64,000 nucleotides of DNA from Phanerochaete sordida (lineage: Eukaryota > Basidiomycota > Agaricomycetes > Polyporales > Phanerochaetaceae), in NCBI GenBank assembly GCA_019973155.2, contig BPQB01000026.1, forward strand, positions 361,540 to 425,539, in the 5' to 3' direction. Position numbers and translations under genes: made by a program. This document shows, in pieces, positions 13,054-25,105 of this stretch. Below the pieces are notes generated by a model, which worked only from the letters and a program-made list of their open reading frames with translations, was not told the origin of the DNA and did no database searches. How positions within the stretch are numbered: position 1 is the stretch's first letter; the number at the start of each line of letters is the position of its first letter.

Positions 13054-16000
13054 ATGTCCTCTTCGCCATCACCCTCGTCGTCGGCTGTGACGATCCCAAC
13101 CCCTGGGAAATCGATCCTGAAGAAGCCTCCCCCTGCCCCACAGTCATTCTTCAGCCTCGGACGGCTCTCCAAGCTCCTGCCCACTCAAAACACCACTTCA
13201 TCTAATGACAGCAATGATGAGAGCAGGACGCTCAAGAGGGCACACTTTATCCTACCCGAGATCGCTACTGTGTATCCCATATACGCCTCCAATCCTCCCT
13301 GCACGCCGACTCTGAAGGATGAGAAACGTTCCATTGAAGAGCGTGAGGCAGAGCGGCGGCGGCGGGTCGTACGACGCAACTCCGTGACCCCGGACGCTAC
13401 AAGTCCCGAGGAACACTGGTGGAGCGTCGAGCAGGTCGAGTCGTTCTATCGCGAGTGCTGTGTAGGACGAGAGGAGGCCCCTGATGGGGGCATCTCTGCA
13501 GCTATCCTGGTGCGTGCGTCGTCTTGGCAGCACGAGCCGACGTGTCTTTCGTGCCCCGGAGCCCGCTGACCGTCGTCGTAATGTAGCGCGCCAAGGGACC
13601 ACAGCCGCGGACGGTTGACCTATCGGGTGTCCAGCTAACTGTGGGCTCTGCTGCAGTGCTGTCGGACGTGTTCACGATAGAGTGGGGCCTGCGCAAGCTC
13701 GTCATGAAGGAGTGTGACCTCGACGAACACGTTCGTCCACCGCGTCTCTCTGCTGCTGTATGCTGAACCTGACGTACCAGATACTCAAACCGATACTCCA
13801 CTCCTTGCTCATCCCGTCGTCGTTGACGTTTCTGTCGGTAGCATCCAATCGACGGCTGAAGGCGGGCGCGTTCAAGCTTATTGGAGCATACGTTTCGAAG
13901 GTGTGTTTCGTCGGTTCACCTGCGGGCACGCTCATAACCATTCGTCACAGGCAAAGAGCCTACAGTTCTTGGATCTGTCCCAGAATGCGCTGGACAAGAA
14001 GTCTATCGAATACATCGCAGCGTCTCTTCAGCCTGCACCAGCACCAGGATTGGTGTCGCTGCGTCTTGATGATTGCTCGTTGAAGCCGCAAGCACTCGAT
14101 GCCCTAGGTCTGTCTCTTCTGCGCTGCAGCGTCGATCACGCTGATATGAATGCCTGTCTTTAGCACATGCCGTACGCGTATCGTCCTTGCGAAACATCTC
14201 CCTCCGATACAACAAGATCAATGCCACTGGAGCAGTTGCTGTAGCATTGATGATTCGCGACTACCCCGACCGCTTCCCGATAGCGAACGGCTCTACATCA
14301 TCGATAGCCAGCCCGACATCAAGCACGGCGAGCTTCCTCTCACCACCAGCGACGCCGTCAATACCATCAAGTCCTGTATCACCGGAACAGTCTCTCCCGC
14401 CACCCCCGCCGCCACGCACTGGCCCTATTCTTCCCCCTCCACGCCATCCTTCGGCAGCCCCGCTTCCGCAGACTACCTATACGCCCTACATTCCGAAAGC
14501 GCGGCGCGCGGCTTTGGCGGCTGTCAGGTCCGACAACAGCAATCCACTGCTGCCCGGCGGACAGCAGGTCCCTCTCATCACGAGCTCTGCGCAGGGCGGC
14601 ATAACTGCCAGACACCCGGTGCCGCCGCCGTACTCGCCTACGCCTAATTCGCCGCAACCCAATAACGGCCACGGACCGAGCGCCGCGCTCCTGGACAAAG
14701 TGCGGGCACTGGATGCACTGCCGAGATTGGGAGCGCTGAGGACGCTGGATCTGAGGGGGAATGATATTCGGGTGCGTGCTCATACGAGGCGCTGTCTTGG
14801 CAGGATGCTAATCGGACCGTTAGATGGGCGTCACGTACATCGCACAAGTCCTCAAACGCAACCGGACACTGAAGGTCCTGAACTTGAGCGAGAACAAGCT
14901 CGATGTGCAGGCACTGGTAGCGATGGCGGAAGCTCTGGTGAGTTTCTCCTTCCCGCGTTTTGTGAGCCGGGCTGACTGTGGGGTATAGAAATACAACTCC
15001 AGCCTAGAAACTCTGGATCTCAGCAAGAACCCTTGCTGCGGCCCTAGCCTTGAGGGGGTTAGTCGCGGCCGGGAATAACTTACGCTTCTCAAGCGTACTA
15101 ACATTACTGTACAGGTCCAGTCTCTGCGTACGGCCTTCACGCTGAATAGTGCTCTCAAGCGACTGTTCCTGTCCTCAACGTCGCTGACATCGCCAGGTGC
15201 GATCGCCCTGGCAGAATTCCTGCCAGAGTCAACATCGCTGCTGCATCTTGACTTGACAATGAACAATCTTGACATCGCGGGAGTCATGGCTCTGAGCTCA
15301 GGGTTGAAGGCCAATCACGTCATGAGGTGTCTGGACCTGAACATTCCTCCTGGCGATGAAGAAATGGCTCGGTGAGTGCTCTGATCTATCTCAAGAGTGC
15401 AGTATCAACTTTCCTAGCAGGATGTGCCGCGAGATCCTCAATACTTGCGTCCGAAACACCGAAGAGGCGGACAAAGCGTCACAGGCTAACTCGGATACTG
15501 CGTCGATGCTTAGTACCGGGAAGAGTCGTGCCCTCTGGCTCATGATCGAGGAGAGCGAACTTGCAAAGACCTTCCGGCAGGACGAACAGAAAAAGGTTGA
15601 GGCCCCTGATCCAGGCGTACCTTCGTCCCTTGCGTCGTCCCAGGCCCCCACTGACTCATTGCCCTCCCCCCTGGAACAGAAAGACACCGACAGCATCCTG
15701 CAGAACGCCCGCGTCGCGAAGGCACAGCTTGAGGAATGCCTCGCGGACGCGAAGGGCGAGGCCGCGGACCCAGTCATGCTCGACTTCGCCCGCACCGTCC
15801 TCCGCGAGCTCGGCAAGCTCGTCCAGCACACCGACGACGCGATGAACCTCGGCGAGCTCCTGCACCTCAACGACGAGATCACGGCGCTCGTCGCGCGGTG
15901 CACACCGCGGCGTCCCACACTCGGCGGGCTCGGCATCCGCCTCGAGAGCGGGCGGCCTGTGGCGGAGAACGGCGTCGCGCTCGGTGCGGACCTCCACCCT

Positions 16001-16626
16001 GAGGAGGACGAGCCGACGACGCCGCGGATCGACAAGGGCAAGGGCAGGGCTGAGCCGGAGCCGGAGCCTGTCGAGCCAGTGCTCAGCCCGACGGCGATGG
16101 GTGTGGAGTCGGATGAGGAGGTCGAGGTCGACGAGTCGCTGCTGGGACACGTCGAAAGCATTGTGTCCCCCACGGACCGGTGAGTGCCGCACGTGTTTTC
16201 GATGCGTTATCGCGGATCTGACTGTCGGTATATGTAGCTCGAGAAGCTGGGTCGCTGAAGAGGGCGAGGTGTTCCGGAAGGGAGCGGTCCTGCTGACGCC
16301 AGAGGAGATGGAGAACGAGTATGACTCTGAGGAGCTACGCAAAGAGGTGTGTGCTGAATGCCCATGGGTGTCAAGAACCAAAGCTGATATGTCCCCAGCT
16401 GCTCGAAGCCATGGTGGAACGGCCGCCGCCACGAGCTCTGCAAGAGTACGACCCTCTAGCGGTCGAGGGTCAGGGATCGCCGATGCCTTCGCCGTCGCTA
16501 GAATCGCCACCGAAGCCGATGCCTCGCCCCTATGTCCGCCGTTCGCGCTCATCGTCTTCGATGACAAGTCCCCACGAAGGTCCCCTCAGCCCGTCCATCC
16601 CAGGCACTCTGCAAGAGGCGGTATAG
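13054..16626 (+). CDS. Leucine-rich-repeat protein resembling PP1 regulatory subunit 37
   Basis: Eleven exons (13054-13509, 13587-13730, 13781-13900, 13951-14107, 14164-14771, 14824-14937, 14989-15057, 15115-15371, 15421-16179, 16238-16346, 16399-16626) join to about 1006 residues. The start is the ATG giving MSSSPSPSSS. A KRAHF motif near residue 70 fits the RVxF docking site for protein phosphatase 1. Ribonuclease-inhibitor-type leucine-rich repeats follow (LQFLDLSQNALD, LRTLDLRGNDI, LKVLNLSENKLD, LETLDLSKNP, LLHLDLTMNNLD), interrupted by a Pro/Ser-rich loop around residues 360-450. The C-terminal third is charged and disordered with DEEVEVDESL. The layout (RVxF, then LRRs, then acidic tail) matches PPP1R37-like proteins; orthology is my inference. 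The 3' boundary is firm at TAG 16624. Confidence 0.85.
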
Positions 16627-17227
16627 ACTAGACGACGCATGCTGGGCTGGCCTCGCCGGTCCAACTCCCATCGACGGGCACGCTGGATGGGCCCCGGGGA
16701 GACGGGGTTGCCAGGCTTTCTTGCCCCTGGATGTGTGCTAATGCTGCACGAGGAGACCACTTTTGAGCGTAACATTAATTATACCAGGTGTCATAGTCGG
16801 TTTCTATTCTTCCTTGTTTACTTGGCTTTCTCTACCTCCACAGACCCTCTAGGCACCATACCATCTGCATCCTTACCTACAGTAGTATTTAGACTATTTG
16901 GAGGCTGTTCAATGCATTGTCAACGTCTCGACAGATCTGCTCGAATTGAGTGCATGATTTTGGCGGACAGTCTCTCACCTCGCCCTTTCTTCGGCACTTG
17001 CTCTCATCTTGCTTCATCCACCGGATTGTTGTCCATTACACATCGCACCATCTAGGTCGGATCTGCAACGTTGCAACGCTCAAACAGATTGCAATCGAGG
17101 GTCATGATGACATAGTCGTGTCAAGGAGATCGTCTAATGGCTTGACGGCCATTGCTCGCCACAAGTAGTTCGACCACGTTCACCAACCTCTTCCACGTTC
17201 CTCCAGCAACCTCGCTACCTCCCAGCC
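16627..17227. other. Intergenic; promoter side of mannose-6-phosphate isomerase
   Basis: About 600 bases, relatively AT rich and pyrimidine rich near 16800-17050. No gene and no clear TATA element was recognised. Confidence 0.4.
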
Positions 17228-18682
17228 ATGTCGTCCACGACACCAGTCTTCAAGATCATCCCGACGACACAGAAGTATGACTGGGGCAAGAAGGGGCTGT
17301 CGTCGAAGGTCGCGCAGTTCGCGACCGCGTCCAAAATCCCGGGGTTCGAGCTCGACGAGAATGCGCCGTACGCAGAGGTACGCGCTCTGCCGCTCCGGGA
17401 CTCTGGTCTTCACTGACAATGCAGACGATATAGTTGTGGATGGGTACTCATGTTAGCTCACCATCCCGCCTACTGTCCGGAGAGACACTGTCGTCGCATC
17501 TGGCGGCGCACAAGGAACTCATCGGGGAAAGCGTCGTAAAGAAGTTCGCCGATGCAGGCGCAGCCGACGGAAACCTGCCCTTCTTGCTGAAGATACTGGC
17601 GATTGCCAAGGCCCTCAGTATCCAAACACACCCAGACAAGAAGATGGCGGAGCAGCTGCACCAGGAGAAGCCGGACATCTATAAGGGTGAGTACCAGTCT
17701 CCATACGCTACGACTCGTCTAACATATAGCGTCACAGACCCCAACCACAAGCCTGAGATGGCTCTCGCTCTGACCGACTTCACTGCGCTCTGCGGCTTCC
17801 TCCCGCTCCCCAAGATCGCAGCGTATCTGCTCTCCACACCCGAGTTCGCAGCCATAATACCCACAGCCATTGCCAGCCGCTTTACGAGCACCTCGCAGTC
17901 CGCGGACCCCGCAGGGCCCGAAGCGAGGGCCGCGCTGAAGGACCTTTTCGCCGCGGTCATGACCGCGGACGAAGCCGCCTTCAAGCAGCAGCTGGCGGTG
18001 CTGGTGCAGCGCTACGAGCACGGCAGCGTCGTGGACGTGGAGACGGACGTGCGCGAGCTCGTCCTGACGTTGCACGAGCAGTTCCCGGCCGACATCGGCG
18101 TGTTCTGCGCGTTCATGCTCAACTACGTGAAGATGCAGCCCGGCGACGCGATCTTCCTCGCCGCGGGCGAGCCGCACGCGTACATCTCGGGAGGTACGTC
18201 CGCGTATCCCGCGCCTCGCTTCCCGTCGCTCACCTCACGCCGCCGCAGACATCGTCGAGTGCATGGCGACGTCTGACAACGTCATCCGCGCGGGCCTGAC
18301 GCCGAAGCTGCGCGACGTGCCGAACCTCGTCGGCGGGCTCACCTACGAGGCCGCCGCGCCGGCGAAGCACCTCGTGCAGCCGCGCTCGTTCGCGACGCCA
18401 CGACCGGCCGCGCCGCACACGACGCTGTACGACCCGCCAATCCCCGAGTTTGCGGTGCTCCGCGTCGTGCTTGCGGTCGGCGAGGACGAGACGCACGCGC
18501 CCATCGACGGCCCGAGCGTCGCGATCGTCACCGAGGGCAAGGGTGCCGTCCAGTGGGCGGCCGACAAGTCGGTCACGGTCGCGGAAGGCGAGGTGTTCTT
18601 CGTCGGCGCCGGTACTGAGCTGAAGCTGGCGAGCAGCGAGGGGAGGAACTTGGTTGTGTACAGGGCCTTCGTGGAGGCGTAG
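17228..18682 (+). CDS. Mannose-6-phosphate isomerase, type I
   Basis: Four exons (17228-17377, 17434-17686, 17738-18193, 18249-18682) close to 430 residues, the normal size. The enzyme interconverts fructose-6-phosphate and mannose-6-phosphate in the cytosol and feeds GDP-mannose for glycosylation and cell-wall mannan. Zn ligands are readable: Gln and His in SIQTHPDKKMAE, Glu in DPNHKPEMA, and His in AAGEPHAYISG. The block CMATSDNVIRAGLTPKLRDV is the type I PMI active-site signature. The protein starts with FKIIPTTQKYDWGKKG as in fungal PMI. Introns are 47-56 nt. It converges on the GST gene with about 340 bases between stops. Confidence 0.97.
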
Positions 18683-19021
18683 ATCTTGCTGTGCTAGACT
18701 TGGTCCGATGGAATTTGGGACACGGGACGTCATTCACGCAAAGAAAGAATACCAAGCATACTCTGTCGAATACGACGACTATAATATAAATATCCAGCAG
18801 ATAGATACAGCTTGGGCCGAAGTGCTACAATAACCTGTTGATGGTAGTAAAGACAGAGTGGGTAAGACAGGGGAGGTACAAGAGATACTATAGATACACT
18901 GGACATGATGGATGATTACACGAGGAGGTGTAGGGTATAATTACATAAATAGTTTATAAGCTTCGAGGAGACCCAGAGGCAAGGAGAGTGGGTATAGGGG
19001 GCACTTAGCTGAGATGGTAAC
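18683..19021. other. Convergent 3' intergenic region (PMI / GST)
   Basis: AT-richer 3' flank, including ATAATATAAATAT around 18780. It is consistent with UTR and polyadenylation sequence for both genes; nothing coding was seen. Confidence 0.45.
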
Positions 19022-19877
19022 TTAGTAGACATCCATGTACTCGCGGCATTTGGCACGGAGACGGTCCCATCTGCCGTCATTCCAGGAGCGCACACGGGCC
19101 CAGCCGTCGCGGGGAGAGACCTGTTCGATCCAGATGCTGACGAGGGCATCACGTCAGCAGGAGTGAGACAGAGGAGGGCAGACGCTGCTTACAGCACGGA
19201 GCAGAGGGCGAAGTCGGCATACGTGACGGAGCGGCCCATGGCCACGATGCCGTCGCACGTCGGGTCGCCGATGTTCTTGTCCATGAGCGCAGCGAGGAAC
19301 GCGAACTGGTCCTTCGCAGCGCGCCACGCCTGCTCGCGCTCGGCGCCCCCGAGCGGCGGCGCGCCGCCGGCGGGGTAGTGCGCCTGGCTCCGCTCGGGCA
19401 GCCGCTGGTGGCTCAGCGGGACGAGGATCGGGAGCAGCGGCTTCGCCAGTACCTCGTGCACGTGGTGCACGAACAGGCTCTGCAGCGCGCGCGAGCCCTC
19501 GGGGAAGATCGCCCGCGCCGGGTACGTCGACTCGAGGTACTCCGCGATCACGTCCGCTCGCGAGAGCACGACGGGCTGGCCCTGCGCCCCGCGCGGGTCG
19601 ACGATCACGGGCAGCGAGTAGACAGGCCGGCCATCTGCACGCACGGAGCTCGGCGGCGCGCCGATCGAGCGCAGCGTGTTCTCGACGTCGGCGAACTCTA
19701 CCCAGGTAGTGCGGTACGGGAGACGTTTGTAGTTGAGGATGAATCTACGGGGCGTATCAGTGGATCGCGACGGAGGGAAGATGGCGGACGCGCTCACCTG
19801 ATCTTCCAAATATTAGGTGCCCATGGCTGCGGCGTCGTAGAAGGAATGTCGAATAGGGTAATGCCGTGGTGGGCCAT
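19022..19877 (-). CDS. Glutathione S-transferase, fungal etherase (GTE)-like
   Basis: Three exons (19877-19798, 19747-19193, 19136-19022) join to 249 residues. The N-terminal thioredoxin fold begins with ITLFDIPSTTPQPWAPNIWK followed by RFILNYKRLPYRTTWVEF, the pattern of the LigE/etherase-related class expanded in wood-decay fungi. A cis-Pro block (YSLPVIVDP) and VVLSRADVIAEYLESTYP form the glutathione-binding half. The C-terminal helical domain includes TYADFALCSVLIWIEQV. Bacterial LigE/F relatives cleave beta-aryl ethers of lignin; fungal members have glutathione transferase or peroxidase activity. The likely catalytic position is a Ser in the IPST region, as in related classes. Substrate is unknown. 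Confidence 0.9.
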
Positions 19878-22800
19878 GTTGTCTAAGAAGAAGGAATGGT
19901 ATAGAAGGTTCGCGGGAGAAGGACCGTGTCAGTTTGTCGAGCTTCAGGATACCGTTCCATGCTTGCGTATATGTAGGGGGACGCGGCACGAGAGCAGGAC
20001 GCGCGCGCGCAAGACTCCGTGACACGCTGCGTCATCCGCGCGTGGAGGGCTGACAGCGGCAGAAGGTTTCCGCCTTGATGCCCAACACCCGGGTGGGCGC
20101 ACACCGAAGCGCGGCCCGCGCATCGAGGTGACGGCGAGGAACAGAGGAGCGGACAGTGCTGACACATCTGGCGAAATGGCACGCAAATAGACGGCCGAGT
20201 GTGTGCGGCACCGAGCCGACCCTTCAGTCAGGCGTGCCACCGCCCTGGGCGAGATGGGGCGTGCGAGGGCCATGGGCGCAGGACTGCTTCGCGCGCGGAA
20301 ACGCGAGACGTGCACCGGCGGCGCGGCCACGCTATCAGGGCGACACAGACTTCACAGGTCGAGGACTTACCGGGCCTTTACCGCCGAGACGAATACCGCG
20401 CTTGCCCGTTCTGGAGCGTCCCCGGCGATCTCCAGCACAGCTTTCGTTCCTCGCTGTGCCACAGCGCTTGCGCTTTGCGACTGCGACCTGACGCGTGGAA
20501 GATGATGGAGAGTGCAGTCGCCAGCCAGAGTCGTGCAATGTCCAACGTAGGCTTCGGCGTCGGGCTACTCTTCTGCGAATGACAACTAGGTCAAATTCCT
20601 TCTCGCATAGAGTCGTGCCGGGTAAGACAGCAGTGACTCCATCCTGTGTATCACACTGCCTCGAGAGAGGTGCTTTTGTTTCCGCGGGGCGATGCGTTTG
20701 AATAGGGAGGGTTCGTGAAGGGAGATAAACCGACTCACGCTCGCGCGAGCCTGCGGCCTGGAGAATGATGAGGCGGAGTGAGGAGGACACCTCTCTGTAT
20801 CGCATGGCGGAAGCACCGTGATGCGCTTTCGGGAAGTTGGACAGTGCCGACCTTGGCAGTCGCTAGTATGTTCTGCTCGTGTGCCGGCGGCGACAGAAGG
20901 GACGGCGGAGACCGAGATTTCACTGATGAAGATGCGGAGGCGACTCTTCCGTGAGGTTTGACTCGACCCTGGGGCTCGCCAAATGGAGGTCACTGCAGGG
21001 ATGTCCAGGTGAGACCTCGCTCTACTGTCTTCATGTCATAGTTTGAAGGCACAAGTTGGCGAGACCGCTACGGACTCTTGTTCCGCGAGCGGTGTCGTTG
21101 CCTGGGTGAGACATCGCCTGTCCAGCGGGATGATTTTGTGTACGTTAAACAGTTGTGGAGTCCGTTCCGAAGCGACATCGCCTTCCGGTACCTATCATTG
21201 AGCAGTGGAGAACAAGACCGTCAACGCTCAGTATGATCACAACCACGCGGTACTCACGTATGACTTGACGACGGGCGCGGCGATGTGGCGTCCCTGAGTC
21301 TCGCTATGAACAAGGCTACACCCGTGTGTCGAGTCATCACTTGTGACCATCGTCCGTGCGATGCTAACGCCGCCCTTCGTAGAGTGAACATGACGGGACT
21401 ATGACGAGACACTACCTGTGGGCAACGCTCAGTCATGGCTGACATTTTGACAGGCGAAGCCCGCGTGCGCGACCCTGCAATCACGATTAGGTTAGCAACG
21501 CAGTCGAGCCGTGTTCAACATACTCAAACTTGACTTTAAACCACACTAGCCATGAAGTCCTCGGAGGAACTGGGTCGAGGATTACAACGTGCTGACTGTG
21601 CAAATGTCAAGCAAGATAGAGTACGAGCGCGTAGCTCGCGTCTGTTCGGCTTGCGCTTTGTGGGCATGGGCCGGAACGTTCGGGTGAGTGGACTATATGC
21701 GCGTATAAATGCGCCGCTCCCGCAACGGAGCTACGCTGGCGCGTTGTATGACATTGTCTGTGCAGAAAAATCCGAGATGCCACGTTCTGAAGAAACAGCA
21801 CACGTCCTGGTCGACGCTGTCCAGTAGAAACTCGCAGAACATGGTGCAGATGACTGTGCTCGACCAGCCAGTCACGTTACTGGATTAGTAGGGCGACTAG
21901 GAGGGTTCAGGGTATGATGGTGAGTAAAGCATTCCCCGCTGGCCCCGGAAGGCATGCACTTACGCGCGAAAACGGTTCTGCCCTGGATCTACGCACTTGG
22001 CGACGACAGAGGCCCACGATTGACCGTGGTCGCGCCTTCCACGCCCTCGCGGGGTTATGCAACCGCGCAGCCCTGAAACCCAGAGAGGATGGGCAAATTG
22101 CACCGAATCTGCGTTTTCGTCCGACGAATCGCGAGCAGGCGTTGCCGGGTCCTACACAGGGAACCTGGGAAACCTCTAAATTCGATGGGGGTCGGATTTG
22201 TGTGAAAACGATGGGCTGAACGCTCGTATGCAGAGGTCCGTCGGTTTATCTGTGTCAAGCGAGAAATTCAGTGAAATCCAGTGGAGCCACATGGCTTGCC
22301 CAAAAGCGGCAGGCGACCACGTGGTCTGCAGGGAGCACCGCGGTCACCGGGGCCTTGGGACGGACACAGCGGTCGGGGGGTCTTTTACTAAGAATTCCTG
22401 CTCAGGATGTGGGCTATATGCACACATATGCAACTCCTGGAGGGGTCAGAATGTATATTTAGTGTGAAGTGAATATATTCTCGAATTATCGCGCATTTTC
22501 CGCGCACATTAATGACCATGGTCGGTCGTGGCTACACAGACACGGTCTAGCCATTCGAGATGAAAGCGCAGAGGCGTGTTATTGTAGCAATAGACAGCCA
22601 GGGTACATATGGGTGGAGCTACATGGCAATAGGCGCAGTAAGTTACATGTCAATGGGATCAGTAATGGCCGCCTGTTGAAGGAGCTCCTGGTCATAGTAA
22701 TCGTCGTCGTCGACGCCTGTACCAGCAAAACACGATAAGATTATGGTCGATTCACTGGAATACAGTGGGTGGGCACTCATATGGTGAACGACGACAGGAA

Positions 22801-23230
22801 TACAGTGGAATTCCACTGGAATGCAATGAATTGACGGACTTCGAAATTCAAACGCCCGGGCACATCGTCCTCACATGATTTCGCCGGTATTCTTTCGAAA
22901 GCTCAGCAACCATTGATTTCACGTATCCGTCGGTTTGCCCGTGTAGCCGGGTGTGAAGGCGAGGGACGGCCCTGCCGAGACCGGAGATTCGCTCAGGGCT
23001 GACGCTCAGGCGGGTCTGTGCGATGTCGGGGGCGACGTCGAGCAGCGGTGATCTCTATCGAACATGCCGCACGGTGGAAGACGGTCAACGTGAGTGTATG
23101 CGCGGGGAGGACAGGGAGGGCGAGGGAGGGGCGACGCCGAGAGCCGCCCGGAGGTCGATGCGGAGCGCCCGGCCGAGTGGGCCGGAGCTGTATCTCGATG
23201 ATCTCACCTCAGCGACATCTCTTTCCCGCC
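19878..23230. other. 3.3-kb stretch without a recognisable gene
   Basis: Many overlapping short frames in all six phases, without family motifs or closing exon chains. From about 20.6 kb to 22.9 kb the base composition is closer to balanced than in the flanking genes. A perfect 16-bp palindrome at 22803-22818 is listed separately. The right end is the promoter side of transaldolase. Confidence 0.5.
22803..22818. repeat. Perfect 16-bp palindrome with flanking partial repeats
   Basis: CAGTGGAATTCCACTG is its own reverse complement. The word GGAATACAGTGG occurs both at about 22757 and immediately before and overlapping this palindrome, making a small cluster of related words over about 80 bases. 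Confidence 0.7.
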
Positions 23231-23237
23231 TTAAATA
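23231..23237 (+). promoter_or_regulatory. TATA-like element before transaldolase
   Basis: TTAAATA lies 57 bases before the ATG at 23288, within a pyrimidine-rich leader (CTTTCCCGCC before it, CTCCTCTC after it) typical of highly expressed fungal metabolic genes. Confidence 0.45.
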
Positions 23238-23287
23238 CCGTCCTCCTCTCGCCGACAATCTCCACATCGTCCCTCACCTCATCCACC

Positions 23288-24481
23288 ATGACCACCTCGC
23301 TCGACGCCCTCAAGCAGACCGGCACCGTTGTCGTCTCCGACTCCGGTGACTTCGAGTGTGAGACCCAAAGCGTCCCTGACGCGACGCGTCGACGCTGACC
23401 TGCCACCGCGTAGCCATCGATGTCTACAAGCCCCAGGATGCCACCACCAACCCGTCGCTCATCCTCGCGGCTGCAAACAAGCCTGCCTACCAGCACCTTA
23501 TTGACAACGCCGTCAAGTACGGCAAGCAGAAGGGTGGCGACCTCGAGGAGCAGGCCAACGCTGCCCTGGATCGTCTCGTGAGTCATCAAGCTGTTGGGGA
23601 CGTTTCCCCCACTAACGCAGCCATATCAGCTCGTCGAATTCGGCAAGGCGATCCTTGCTATCATCCCCGGCCGTGTCTCCACTGAGGTCGACGCCCGTCT
23701 GTCCTTCGACAAGGAGGGCACCAAGGCCAAGGCCAAGGAGCTCATTGCTCTCTACGAGTCCGTCGGCATCAAGAAGGACCGCATCCTGATCAAAATCGCC
23801 TCCACCTGGGAGGGTATTCAGGCCGCCCGCGAGTTGGAGCGCGATGACGGCATTCACTGCAACCTGACGCTCCTCTTCGGCTTCCCCCAGGCCGTTGCTT
23901 GCGCAGAGGCCGGTGTTACCCTCATCTCTCCTTTCGTCGGCCGTATCCTTGACTGGTACAAGAAGAACAAGCCCAGCCCCGACTACGTCGGCGACAACGA
24001 CCCCGGTGTCCAGTCCGTCAAGAAGATCTTCAACTACTACAAGCAATACGGCTACAAGACCATCGTCATGGGTGCCTCATTCCGCAACGTACGTCGTTCA
24101 ATTTACGCATATATATATGCGATCTAACGGCTTGCTGCAGACTGGCGAGATCAAGGCCCTTGCTGGTGTTGACTTCTTGACCATTGCCCCTCCTCTGCTT
24201 GAGGAGCTCAAGAACGACACCGAGCCCGTCCCCAAGAAGCTCGATGCCAACGCTGGTACGTGGTATGACCCCCGTGCATGTTGCTCATACTAACACTGGC
24301 TGCAGCTCGCACCCAAGCCGAGAAGATCCCCAAGGTCACCTTCGTCGACAACGAGGCCGAGTTCCGCTGGGCCCTCCTCCAGGACTCGATGGCGTTCGAC
24401 AAGCTCCACGAGGGTATCAAGAAGTTCGCTGAGGACGGCGAGACCCTCAAGAAGCTGCTCCGTGAGAAGCTCTCCGCGTAA
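23288..24481 (+). CDS. TAL1: Transaldolase
   Basis: Five exons (23288-23357, 23414-23577, 23630-24088, 24141-24255, 24306-24481) join to 327 residues. The enzyme moves a dihydroxyacetone unit from sedoheptulose-7-phosphate to glyceraldehyde-3-phosphate in the non-oxidative pentose phosphate pathway, in the cytosol. The family signature DATTNPSLI is present near residue 35, the Schiff-base Lys lies in [12 protein letters not shown], and [24 protein letters not shown] and [11 protein letters not shown] complete the alpha/beta barrel. Codons are strongly biased to C-ending forms, consistent with high expression. Nothing unusual was seen in the gene structure. Confidence 0.98.
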
Positions 24482-25105
24482 GCGTACCCTTGAGTGGGCT
24501 ACGCCGCGCCGGTGCTCCCCGCCCTAGACGATTATGGCGGTGCTTCTCGATATAACTTAATACTAGGACCGAAAGCAGAAGAAGAAAAACGGATGTACAG
24601 TATCAGTAATCAAAGAAAGCCTGTATCACCCTAATTGTAGCTGTGTCGTTCTGGTGGAAATAGACAGTCTAGCTTTCGGCCTCGGAATTGTGTGGTCGAT
24701 GCTCTGTTGGTTTGCCCGACGCCGTGGTTTGCCATACCACCGCCCGGTGCCGATAACTCCTACGAGCAGATCTTCCGAGAACAACAACTCGTCCCCATCG
24801 AAACAATGCATACGTGCACGACGCGGCGGGGCAGCACGGAGGCAATGTCCCCTGTCCCGGTTACCGACGGCTGCCAGTCGAAAGGAGGTAAATCTTGGCA
24901 CCGAATGCCTCCGCCGGGCCTCGTACATGTGGCGGGCGGGCATGGTACCCCCTTCGGGACGTGTGCACGCATGTATGAATCATAGGTGACATGGACAGAG
25001 AGACGAGGCCCGCTCGGTAATTATACACAGCGATATAAGAACAGTATAAACAAGACGCTGGGACACAGATGACGAAAGCAAGAAGACATGACGACAGCAG
25101 CACCT
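24482..25105. other. Convergent intergenic region (transaldolase / F-box-like)
   Basis: About 620 bases. The left part looks like the transaldolase 3' UTR; the right part precedes the F-box-like stop. No gene was recognised. Confidence 0.45.

Noticed and set aside
18230..18733. 167-codon minus-strand frame over the mannose-6-phosphate isomerase 3' end
   Set aside because: Antisense shadow of a well supported exon.
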